Source: Zygnema cylindricum
Lineage: Eukaryota; Streptophyta; Zygnematophyceae; Zygnematales; Zygnemataceae
Direction: 5' to 3'
Assembly (NCBI GenBank): GCA_037447655.1
Contig: JBBHKE010000422.1
Coordinates: forward strand, 100,700 to 164,699
Length of the DNA: 64,000 nt
Shown in pieces: positions 48,355 to 59,035 of this stretch. Numbering within the stretch: the first letter of the stretch is position 1; each line of letters opens with the position of its first letter. The notes under the pieces are model-generated. The model was given only the letters and a program-made list of their open reading frames with translations, ran no database searches and was not told the DNA's origin. The translations under genes were made by a program, and so were the position numbers.

Positions 48355-49263
48355 CTACGAAAAACAACCCCGTAAGTCCCCCCAGCCCGGGGGAGCACGT
48401 TGAGGGAGTTCCGGAGCACGGCGACGATCCATAACCGCAACAGTCGATTGGAGGAGAATAGAAGCCTGCACTCGCTGTAGAGCCACAGATAAGCGTTGAC
48501 GGTAAAAAGAAGTAAGGACCAAAGGAGGAGGGCTCCCAGGTCCTCGACGCTCGAAAGCACGTTGAGCACAAGTACGGAGAAACTCGTCCAGTGCAACACC
48601 CAAACAACCAAAGATCTCGACCGCCATCGGAATAAAGTCATCCATAGGGTCTCGGTGGGCATAATCACGCTCCTTCGCCTTAGCAGCATCACGAGCTGCC
48701 ACCCCAAGATGTCGAGCCGTCTGAACAACAATTGTAGCTAATATCACCGAAAATGCGACGGCACCATCAAGCATAACAACATCGATCCGACGCGAGGGAA
48801 TAATATGAGAAACCTCTCGACGCACAGAAAAGCCACCTTCAGAAGCGATAGTGGCAACGGTGTCTCGAATAGTGTCGTGCGCCTGGATTAAATCTCCCCC
48901 ATGCGAGCAACGAAGCAAATCGACACCATCGGGCCCCAAGACACGACCACATGCACAAACAAAAGAGCCACGTAAAGGAGGATGGGGGAGGCCACGAGGT
49001 GGTATAGTGCTCCGCGCAGAGAGCAAACCGCCGGTACAGGCCGAAACGAGGAGACTCGCGGAGGGTCGAGGAGAGAAACGCCGGCCAAGGATAACCTCGC
49101 GGAGACTCCCGCGGATGCCGGTTCGACACATTTCGAATTGGCCCGCGAGGACGTCACCGGGCTAGGTATGCCTTTATTAGCTGGCGGCATACGGCGTCTC
49201 GCGGGACGACGCAAACGGATAAATTGGTGCTTTCGCGGCGGGCTATGTCAAAGTGTCAAGTAA
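48355..49263 (-). pseudogene. C-terminal fragment of a non-LTR-retrotransposon-like reverse transcriptase protein
   Basis: A 258-codon frame (49131-48355) contains CACGRVLGPDGVDLLRCSHG...QAHDTIRD. This is a C-x-C...C...H arrangement followed by an H-D-x-x-R-D segment, like the zinc-knuckle and trailing region after the reverse transcriptase domain in some LINE-type proteins. Upstream, related coding sequence continues in another frame (to about 49263), so it is broken there. No polymerase catalytic motif (YADD) is within the window. The GC content is clearly higher than its AT-rich surroundings. Assignment is by motif only. Confidence 0.5.
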
Positions 49264-49499
49264 AACAAAAAACAATAAAATGTTAAAAACCAACGCACAA
49301 AGGAAGGCGTCCCAAAAAAATAAAAAAACAAAAATAACAGACGTGCTGCCCATTGCCGCTACGTTACCATTACGCCTATATCGTCGATCTCCTCGATACG
49401 CTGCTACTCGAAATAGAGTAGTTAATCACTCAATTTGCTGCTGGTTGGTTGGTCCTTAGCGGCCATAAGGCTTTATTATTTTTTCGGTCCCCATCATTA

Positions 49500-50530
49500 A
49501 TACATTTTTAATGTTGTTTAATTAAATATATTGTTAAAATTGAATGCATTAATCGTAATGTAATACAACATTTATACATAATATAACACAAATATAAAAA
49601 TAAATACATTGACTATCCGATTAAATCTTGGACAAAAGGCATTTAAAAAATAAAAAAATTCAACAAAGGATGAGAAAGGATGAGAATAGTTAGCCGTTGC
49701 TTTTATTTTGTTTTATGGTATCACAAAACGAATAATATAACAAATTATACTCCCACGATCGGTGCTATCGTTTTTCTATCTTACAATGTTTCAAGCCCGC
49801 CTATTAAGTTTGATAAATCCAACGACTACAATTTGAATAGACCATAATAGAGAAACTATATTTGGTTTCTGTTAAGTTATAGTTTGTTATACATAATCCA
49901 AAAGCATTAAATAAACCTTATTAATCTAATGTAATCATTCATAAAAAAATTGAAATATCCGATTAAGTATTCCACAAAAGGCATTTAAAAAAAAAAACAA
50001 ATAAACGATGATAATAATTTGCTGTTGTTTTTATTTCCTCTTATTGTATCACAAAACGAAATATTGTAGATATTTGACTCCCACGATCGTTGTTATGATT
50101 TTCTTATCTTACAATGTTTCAAGCCTATTAAGTTTGAAAAACAAGACGACTACATTTTTAATTGATAATGATAGATAAACTATATTTGGTTTGTGTTAAG
50201 TTATAGTTTGTTCATAAAAATAATAAAATATCCGATTAAGTATTCGACAAAAGGCATTTATTCAAAAAACACCAAATAAATGATGATAAATTGTAGTCGT
50301 TGCTTTTATTTACTCTTACATTATTACAAAGCGAAATATTGTAGATATTTGACTCCCACAATTGTTGTTATGATTTTTTGTATTTTACAATATTTCAACC
50401 CTATTAAGTTTGACAAACACAACGACTACATTTTTAATCGACCATGATAGATAAACTATATTTGGTTTGTGTTAAGTTATAATTTGTTATATAAACCAAA
50501 AAACTTTAACTAATACTTTTCAGCCTAACG
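49500..50530. repeat. AT-rich repeat, three diverged copies of ~280-330 bp
   Basis: TTACAATGTTTCAAGCC and neighbouring phrases (CTATATTTGGTTTGTGTTAA, GACTCCCACGATCG) recur at about 49781, 50108 and 50385. It lies immediately downstream of the tyrosine-recombinase gene and may be part of its element. Confidence 0.8.
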
Positions 50531-50666
50531 TAATTGTTTATAAAAATAATGAAATTAAAATCATGTACATATAGAATTAGTGTGTGTAAACAAGATATCC
50601 AACTTTATGATGAAAACACAGTATGCAGCAAATATTGAATAATTTATTTTGTAAATACTAATTAAA

Positions 50667-50810
50667 ATGAAAATATTTATGAAACAGTTTACAACAAACA
50701 TTAACTTCGACAACATCAAAGGTTACAAGTCTTTTTTTATGAAAATATTTGTGAAACAGGTTACAACAAACATTAACTTTGACAACATCAAAGGTTAAAC
50801 GTCTTTTTTT
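50667..50810. repeat. 72-bp tandem duplication
   Basis: Two adjacent copies, starting 50667 and 50739, of a unit beginning ATGAAAATATTTATGAAACA and containing ACAACATCAAAGGTTA. They differ at only a few positions. Confidence 0.92.
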
Positions 50811-51036
50811 ATCAAATAAAAAAACAAGTTAAAATAAAGGAAAAAACAAATAAAACATAAACATATCATGGGCCGAAAATAACAAAAATATAAGCAAACT
50901 CACTACGCGAGTTTGAATTTATAAAAAAATCAGTTTAAATACACATTAAATATTATTATATATATTTATATAAAGTTTTTAAAGCAAAATAAAACACGTT
51001 TATAATAAGTGCCAAAACAGTCCCACAAACAACAAT

Positions 51037-54000
51037 TTAGATTTTTTTGTTTTCAGTCGCTAATCTCCTTGATATGTCGCGCAAACTCCATTTGTTCACG
51101 AATTGGCGATCTTGCAACCAGCTCAATGCCGTACTTAATGTTACATCATTCACCTCTGCTATTTTTTTAACTTCCTCCAAGATGATATTCCAATTATAAA
51201 ACTTTCGATATTCTCCTTTCCTCCAACTAGTTCCACTTGATTCCAAATCGGCGATGGAAGGGAGCCCACCTATACCATCATGGTATGCTTTCACACATCT
51301 TTAACCGTGTGAAGTCGCGCTCCGATTTGAGTCATCAAAGGTACTTGATAAGATTTTTCTTGTGAAGGAATAGGAGGTGGAAAGGGTTCAGTTGCTCGTG
51401 CCGTTTCCATATGAGTTTCATGTTGCTCGTCTTCACTTCGAGGAAGATCGCGTTCAGGAGTCCCGATGCCCATCGCTAATTCACCTTCTGATGGTCTATT
51501 TTGATTTGAGAAGGTTATCTTACATGAAACGCCTCTCCTTGACCATCCATCACCTGCATCATATGCGTTAACTTATCATTTATACTACACATTTTCTTAT
51601 TCAAACTTGAAAGTGTCTCTTTTACATAATACATTTCCTCTCCCATGTAATCAATCTTTCTTCCATAAGTTTCACTCCACATGAATAGCGAATCAACTGA
51701 TTTTCCCACTTGTGAGATTGTAATCAGCACATTTGCTTCGGCATCAGCAATTGAAGCCCACATGTCCGATGCTTCATAACAAGTTTTTTTGACTTCGTCT
51801 TTGAACGACGACCACAAACGAGAATGGAACAGTTTGTGCTTGAAGATAGGAAGATCAGGAAACAAATCTTGGAAAAAAACATGGTATTGTAAAAACACAC
51901 TTTTGAGCCATAACATGGTGTGAAGGAAATTTTGTGCGCTTAAATCTCTTTCAGATTTAGAAGCTCGAGCATTTTTCTGCACAAAAAAACTTTTGTATGG
52001 TTCAATATAAAAATAATTCATTAAGATTAAAACAAAAACAAAAAAACAAACAAAAACTGAAATTCTATGGGCTCCATTGCCCACAGAATTCGCAGATCCA
52101 AAAGAAGCTTATCTAGATAGTGCCGACTCCAAGTTGATATAAACCCAAATAAATGATCCCTTGACAATAAGAACCCCAAATATACCTTCACCCCTGTGAA
52201 AAGAAGACCTTCTGTGTGCTCAGTTCCACCACAAAATGCAAAGCTTCAATATGTGTTTTGGACAATATTCCCCACTTTGACTTTCCCACTGAATAAGTGC
52301 CACCCTGGCACGCAAAGACTCTGACCGACTACACCCTTGTGTAGCTTAGACTCCCCTGAGTCCGCAGCAAAAAGAATCACTGAATTTGCTCACCCGAGCA
52401 TTAAGTTATGGCTGGTCAAAGATGACCTTTATAGTTACAAGCTCTCTTAGAGAGAGAGGTACCTAAATATCACTAAGTCTTGGTCTGCCTACTCACGACT
52501 ACCTACTACTAAACCCTAGTCCAATAGGAACACAATAAAGTACAAGAAGGTACAATGGGCGATGTACTTATTGTACGTCCATTGTACGACAAGGTCTACA
52601 AGGTGACACCTGTCAAATCGGAAGCCATGGTTCCTCCTCCCATCTTCTCCGGTATCAAATAATGTGGCGCCACGTGGCACCGCGTGACGCTATCTCCGTA
52701 TGCCGCCAAAAGCTCACTTCGCGTGGCGGCTATAATGCCGGCCGTCCGATCAAAACATATTTTACATGGTTCAGATTCGCGTACATGCATGAATTGCTCC
52801 TTTTGGTTAGTTTGCTATTAAGTAGCTGCTGCGTTAATATTTATATATCTTTGAAACCCGTCACGTGTATCGTTTCGGTAACGCCTTATTGGATAAGGCT
52901 TACGTCTACATAGCAAACCATAGACCCAGGTTCAAATCCGGTTGAGAGCAGCATATTGGTCAACTATTAGTATTCTTGCCTGCTTTTGCCTGTTTCTTCT
53001 TTTTGACTATGGGGGCAGCCATGGCTATCTCTGTCTTCCAGTGACTACGACAAGTATGGATGACTTAGACAAGACCATATGACAAACACACAGAATAAAT
53101 TCAGACCTAGAAAATACACAAATTTAACAAAAACAAAAAATCATTGCATTAAATATATTTAAAACAAATTATTAAATATAAAATAAAAAAAATGTGACAG
53201 GGAGAGAAAAAAGTAAAAAGAGATTGAGATGGAAAGAGAAAAACAAAACCAATTAAAGGAATACAAAATTACCGGAAAAACATATAAAAAACAACATAAA
53301 ACAGAAAAACAATTGAAAAATTGAAAAACAATTGAAAAGACAAAAAAATGAAAATAAACAAAAAACAATAAAAAAAATCGATATAAGTGATACAAGAAAA
53401 AAAATAGAGAAATATAAACAAAATGTGACGAACATAAAACACCAAAGATTACTTAACACAAAAAGTAATGGTAGAAATGGTGAGAGTTTTTATAGACATA
53501 CTGTTGGCAGCTCAACATATGCCGTTTCGACCCACGGCCGAAACATAGCACAAAGAGTAGCAGGGGGTTTTACTCTGGAACGAGGTAGAAAATATTTTCT
53601 GGTGTTGTTTTCGTGGCCAGAAGCTTGAAAAAGAATGTCCGTTGGCAAATCCGTGACATATGAGTATTAGAAGTGGTCGGATGTCCAACGTCCCATCACT
53701 TTGATGGCTTCTCGATCACCACTGAAATATTTACCATAAAAAAAATCAAAATTTTAAAAACGAGAACATAAATAACAAAACTTCTTTATTTCAAATAAAT
53801 GCATGAATAAAAATCAAATGTTAAGTTTACAAAAACGCACCCTCCTGTCGCCAACATCGTTGCTCCTTGACCACGTCCGACATGGGCTTTATGAGACAAG
53901 GAAACATTTTTGGTTTGGAATGTTTTTTTTTATATATTGAAACTGTGTATTGTAGCAAAGAGGTTGCATGAACGGTGTTTCTTTTCCTTCTTGGTCTTTC

Positions 54001-55424
54001 ACTAAAACTCTCCCTTCCGTGAAAGGCTCACCATACCAAGTTTCTTTCGTCGAAAAATTGGGAATTATATTTTTATTTGTAGCTAATTCCCACCTCCAAA
54101 AAAAATGTTGGGCCACAGCACCTACCGGACAAATAAAAAAATATAAGTGACGCATGCATCCGATAAATTCCGCACGACCGTTCTGCGGTAAAAAAATACC
54201 ATAAAAAAATTGAAAAGAATTAGTAAAATTTGTTTTTGGGTTATGCACAAAACATTATAAAAATACACATTTCATTAAAGCTCCACTTTTATAGATTACT
54301 TACCACATTAGTTTTCCCATTTCTTGTAACCATCGCCAAAACATAACCCTTGTCTGGCCCAAGATAAGGAAGATCATACGAAAAAACATCTGGTAACTGA
54401 GCATTTATGGAATCATCGCCTCGACTCATACACGCATGGTTCATGAAAAATTGACTCCTACAAAAAACAAAAACAAAACACCAAAGAGACAAAAAATGAC
54501 AATATTACAAACATAATTGAAGCTTTATTTTAAAAGAATGTATACTTTCTCCAAAAAAACAAAAATTGCAAATAAATATCTTCTCTGTTTTAAATAGACT
54601 TTGGAGTTAACTTCTAAATACTTTTTGAATCCCGAAAGAACATGTTAAAAAAAATGTAATATAAAGTCAAAAATTAAAATCTAAACCCTAAAATAAGAAA
54701 ATCCGATAAAAAACTCAAAAGGAATGTACCCTATAAAATAAAGTGTTAAGTAAAAAGCAACATGAATCAAAACAATGAAATACAAAATTTAGTATTTTTA
54801 TGGATACATACCTCACTTGAATGCTAGTGTATGGTTCCATCCCCAACTTTATTTCTTTGTGCTTTCCTTCGGCCAACTCCAACCAAAATGTTGAAAACCC
54901 TTTGTAATCTTCGATAGAGTACGCTTCTCGTATGCCTTCTTGACGGTCTTCATGGTTTTTTTTTTTCAATTTGATGTGTTTTTTTTGGACTCTTGTAACA
55001 ATTTTTTGATGATATTGTTGTCTCTAAGATTTTCACCCCCCCCTCCTTTTATGGCTAATTGCGTTTTATACGAGTCTTGGAGTCCTTATTGTATGAGTGT
55101 GGTATAGCTTTTATTTTTGTTTTTCTCTAATAGTCCAACAACCCCATCAGGTGTAATAGCTACATTTGGGTGCCCTTGTGCACTCCAAAATTTTTCATAC
55201 TGATTTAAACCCACTTGATAAGCTTTTTCTGTGTTTGGGTTACGTTGTTTTAATGTATCTCTGATGATCCGTGCTCTATCTGTTTCACTATATTGTGGGG
55301 GGTTTTTTATTCCTACATTGCTATCGTCATCTTCTAAATGAACAATTTTTTGACAGTTTCCAAATGTGAGCCCTGAGACAATACTAGGTAAAATTTGGAA
55401 AATTCCCTTACGCCAAGAAAACAT
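51037..55424 (-). pseudogene. Crypton-like tyrosine recombinase with Ndc10-type and GCR1_C domains, intron-containing, damaged
   Basis: Minus-strand segments are 55424 to ~54812, 54457-54304, 54182-53841, 53721-53502, 51976 to ~51544 and 51487-51037. The N-terminal segment has NTEKAYQVGLNQYEKFW (N-terminal helical domain). The catalytic part resembles the Ndc10 domain-II/Crypton family: FFMNHACMSRGDDS (box I Arg), ICPVGAVAQHFFWRW, HKAHVGRGQGATMLATGG (HxxR), VMGRWTSDHF (W) and YSYVTDLP (Tyr), then YFLPRSRVKPP. After a 1.5-kb gap come FFQDLFPDLPIFKHKLF and a heptad-like helical stretch. The end (GIGGLPSIADLE...SWRKGEYRKFYNWN) is a GCR1_C DNA-binding domain. Lesions: TAA at 55086-55088, a frameshift at the T-run near 54960, a frameshift near 53926, TAA at 53667-53669 beside the catalytic Tyr, and a one-base loss near 51296. 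Several are in homopolymers and could be sequencing errors. The last intron boundary is approximate. Confidence 0.8.
52085..53480. other. Insert or long intron within the recombinase gene
   Basis: About 1.5 kb separates the catalytic Tyr exon from the C-terminal exons. 52090-52640 has a different composition (less AT-rich) from its flanks and may be an inserted element. A B-box-like GGTTCAAATCC lies at 52930. 53060-53460 is A-rich. Confidence 0.35.
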
Positions 55425-55963
55425 TGAAAAGAAATAATTTATGAAGAAGAAAAAAAAAATTATAATAAAAAGAAAATAATAAGAAAAACCTTTAAAAGGT
55501 TTAATTTAAAATAAAGGTGTTGAAAGAAAAACAAGTAAAGGAATAAAAAAAATGAAATAAAATAAATAAAAAAATAACAAAAACGAAAATTCAAAACTGT
55601 AGGATTTAACCCTAAGTTGTAAGATTTAGGGTTAGGCTGTAGGATTTAGGGTTAAGTTGATTTAGCTGTTGGTTTTAACAGTAGATACGTTAAAACGTAA
55701 ATCAAAACCTATGGTTAAAGCGTACGTAATAAATAGATTAACATACGCCCATATTTACTTACGTTTCAAAACAATACAATTTGAAACGTAATCATTTGCG
55801 ATACATACTGAAAAAAATTGGTCCACATTTGGGCGTACGAAATTCGCGCGGAGGGTTAATGTACATTGGAGAGTACGAAGCGTACGGAATTCGCGCGGAG
55901 AGGTAATCTACATTGGCGAGTACGGATTTCAATTTTACCACGTACGGACATCCGCGAGGAGAG
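55425..55963. other. 5' flank of the recombinase gene
   Basis: AT-rich, with several TTTAGGGTTA-like words near 55610-55660. From 55850 there are three degenerate ~55-bp repeats (GGAGNGTTAATNTACATTGG followed by GAGTACG). Confidence 0.5.
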
Positions 55964-56045
55964 TTAATCTACATTGAAAAGTACGGAATTTCACTTTCAA
56001 CCGTACGGAATATGATAAATAGCGTCACATTTTGGAGTAAGTAAG
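55964..56045. repeat. 82-bp direct repeat, left copy
   Basis: Starts TTAATCTACATTGAAAAGTA and ends TTTGGAGTAAGTAAG. It matches 56829-56910 at all but one position and sits directly against the left end of a 0.78-kb inverted-repeat element. Confidence 0.95.
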
Positions 56046-56828
56046 GGTGTGTCCCCATGTGCATAAGTAAGGGTTTTTTCCTGTCGTTTTCCTGTAAAAC
56101 TTTAGCGTCGTACTGCCTAAGTTCCAACCGTACGAAGGAATCGTAAATTTGTAGAGTACAATTTGCGTCACCCTCGAACTTAGGATGTACGAAAAATTGT
56201 CGTCTTGTGTTTTTCGACCCACTTCGACGACAAAAAACGTCATCTTCAACCTTATCTTTAAAGCACATGCGCGATGTGTTTTAAATTTTAGGGATATTAT
56301 GTAAACAAATAAGAACACATATTCGCACGTGCCGTAATTGTCGAAGTATTTCACACGATTTTCAAAGACAAAAGAAAGTACGGAAGTCGCTATGTTTTGT
56401 CCGTTTGCATTTAACCCGACAAAAGAAAATCACACAGTTTGTTTTGTTTTGTCCGTTTCCATCCGGTACAGATTTTTTTTTTGCAGGGGTCTCAAGGTTC
56501 CGATGCCATTTCAAGTCGAGCCGACAATAGACGCAAAGTCAAAAACGCATCTTCTTCAACCGTGATACGGCACAGGGTGGAGGGCGGTATGTCTACAATG
56601 TCACGAAAAGTCACGTGACGTCACAAGCAGTTACGAAAAATAACGTGCGTCATCACAGATTGTAGACGTTGACAGCCGTCACTGGTATTGTCGACGTATA
56701 CAATCGTCACGCCCTTTAAGTGACAATTTCGTTTGGTACACATAGGGACACCCGAAATCCGGGTCCGCCGGATCTGCGCTAAAAAACAAAAAAAAATATC
56801 TAAGTTTGAAGTACATAGAGACGCACCC
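56045..56828. mobile_element. 784-bp element with GGGTGYGTC termini
   Basis: Left end GGGTGTGTCCCCATGTGCAT, right end complementary to GGGTGCGTCTCTATGTAC. A second copy lies inverted at 57877-58633. The interior includes CGTTTTCCTGTAAAACTTTA near the left, a stem-rich ACATGCGCGATG region and a CGCAGATCCGGCGGACCCG motif (complement) near the right. No transposase was seen. Confidence 0.85.
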
Positions 56829-56910
56829 TTAATCTACATTGAAAAGTATGGAATTTCACTTTCAACCGTACGGAATATGATAAATAGCGTCACATTTTGG
56901 AGTAAGTAAG
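56829..56910. repeat. 82-bp direct repeat, right copy
   Basis: Matches 55964-56045 with one C/T difference, directly after the right end of the 784-bp element. Confidence 0.95.
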
Positions 56911-57818
56911 TAGTACACACTGATTTGTCTTGTACTTTCTAAAATTAGAATATATATACCTTGTTCGCTTTCAAAATATCTTCTCTTCCTTTCAAAATAC
57001 TACTTCAATATTGACCGTAGGATATTTTTACACTATCCGCGTATTATCCTCATTTCACGTAAAGTAGTAAAAAAAAATTAGCCTGCGGCGCCAAAGGACG
57101 ACAATATGATTGTATTTTTTTTTTGTTTGTAATGTCATACGTAATGTGTTCTCACGTGACGCAAGGCTAATTTTTATTTTTGTTTTTTATGTCAAAGGTA
57201 AGCGTTCTCACGTGACGCGCGACTCATTTGTTCGACGGATTAAATGGTATAGTGTTTAAAGTGTGAACGTTTATTACATTATGTAGATATTTTGAGTCGC
57301 GAACGCGATTTACATGTTCTCATGCGACGCGTGTGACGCTATTTGCGGTGAATTCTCTATATGAGAACGCTGTAAGTATGAACACTTTGTATTTTTTTTT
57401 TTTGTTGTACACTTAACCTAATCAACGAGGAGAACTCTTAGAAAAAAAAATTCTCCGCGCTTCACGCGAAATTTTTGTCCTTATCAATAACTAGGAGGGA
57501 TTTAGATCGCCCGGGCAAAATCCTCCTCGAAGGTCTCCGCCGCCCGCCAAATGTGCCTCCCCCCCAATGTCTAATACCACTACGGTATCTGACAAGGCGT
57601 CTGCAAAGAGTACAAAACCTGTGTTGCACGATGACCTGGTACGCAAGTACATGGTACGCAAATGAAGATTTTTGGTCGGTGTAAAAATCATTGACGATAT
57701 TCACTATCAAATCTATAACTACGTGGCACCAATCTTTTGCTACCACGTGGATTACAGACTCCACAATGGAATTTCGTTCAAATTGTAGCATTCTGTAATG
57801 TTGGCCGTACAATTACAG
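56911..57818. other. Intergenic DNA, nothing recognised
   Basis: Mixed sequence with repeated CTCACGTGACGC-like phrases (about 57152 and 57210). No gene recognised. Confidence 0.4.
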
Positions 57819-57867
57819 AATGTCCTAATAGAACTTCACCCCTAGGGTGAAGTTCCATTAGGACATT
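57819..57867. repeat. Perfect-looking hairpin: 23-bp arms, 3-base spacer
   Basis: AATGTCCTAATAGAACTTCA(CCC) / CTA / (GGG)TGAAGTTCCATTAGGACATT with one mismatch. The arm GGGTGAAGTTCCATT also occurs once at 47657-47671, in an orientation making it a possible inverted partner. Confidence 0.9.
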
Positions 57868-57876
57868 TAACTCTAA

Positions 57877-58633
57877 GGGTGCGTCTCTATGTACTTCAAA
57901 CTTAGAGATTTTTTTTTTGTTTTTTAGCGCAGATCCGGCGGACCCGGATTTCGGGTGTCCCTATGTGTACTGTACCAAACGAAATTGTCACTTAAGGGCG
58001 TGACGATTGTATACGTCGACAAAGCCCGTGACGGCTGTCAACGTCTACAATCTATGATGACGCACGTTATTTTTCGTAGCTGCTTGTGACGTCGCGCGAC
58101 TTTTCGTGACATTGTAGACCTACCGCCCTCCAGCCTGTGCCGTTTCACGGTTGAAGAAGATGCGTTTTGCCTTTGTGTCTATTGTCGGCTCGACGTGAAA
58201 TGGCATAGGAACCTTGAGACCCCTGCAAAAAGAAAATCCGTACCGGATGGAAACGGATAAAACAAAACAAACTGTGCTACTCTTTGTCGTATTAGACAAA
58301 AACGGACAAAACATAGCGAATCGTGTACACTTCCACGTCGCTTGAATTCGTTTGAAGTTTTTGAACAAAACATTACACGTGCGAATACGTGTTCCTATTT
58401 GTTTATAGAAAATCCCTAATTTTAAAACACATCGGCCGTGTATTTTAAAGATAAGGTTGAGTCGAAAAACAAAAGACGACAACTTATAGTACATTTTAAA
58501 TTTGATGATGACGCAAAATGTACTTCTCTTTTTTTCTATTTTATTGTACGGTTGAAACTTACGCGGTACGACTCTAAGTTTTACACGAAAACGACAGAAA
58601 AAAACCCTTACTTAAGCACACAGAGACGCACCC
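57877..58633. mobile_element. 757-bp element, inverted copy of 56045-56828
   Basis: Begins GGGTGCGTCTCTATGTAC and ends AGAGACGCACCC. It shares the CAGATCCGGCGGACCCGGAT block, the CTGTGCCGTTTCACGG region and the AAAACGACAG end with the other copy in reverse orientation. Confidence 0.85.
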
Positions 58634-59035
58634 TAATTTGGGTTTATTTCTGTATTAATTATCCGTGCTGAATATCTTGACACTAAATTAGGTATAAGTG
58701 ACAGAACGTACACCTTCGCCTCATTATGACGTTTGCACGAGGCGGTTTATGAATTTGGTCGCTTTTTTTGAGTGCGGTTTCACGTGCGCTCGCGATTACG
58801 TTAAATCATTTATTGTTCTTTTTTACTTAATAAGTTTCAATTTTGCATGGTGAAACACCGACCGTACGCCAAACTATTTAGAAAGGAACTACATTAGAGC
58901 TGTTAACGCTAATTTAACAAGTGCCTTAAAAAATGTAGAAAAACATTTAGGGTTATTAATTCTATTCTGGGTTCGAGGATCAAAATTTGGGGGCGCTGAA
59001 TTAGCGTCATCAACGCTAATTACGATTCACGGTGT

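Larger units (their letters stand above)
47535..59035. mobile_element. 11.5-kb interval bounded by 24-bp perfect inverted repeats of the TACACCG family
   Basis: ACACCGTGAATCGTAATTAG(CGTT) at 47535-47558 is the exact complement of 59012-59035. Sequence just inside the right end (58800-59010) resembles the right half of the 536-bp elements. The simplest reading is one old TACACCG-family element split by nested insertions. A single large autonomous element carrying the internal genes is a less supported alternative. No target duplication is evident. Confidence 0.5.

Noticed and set aside
52860-52960. tRNA-like sequence with a B-box-type GGTTCAAATCC
   Set aside because: No matching acceptor stem or A box could be paired; at most a SINE or tRNA relic.
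55600-55660. Telomere-like TTTAGGG words
   Set aside because: Only a few separated copies, not a tandem array.
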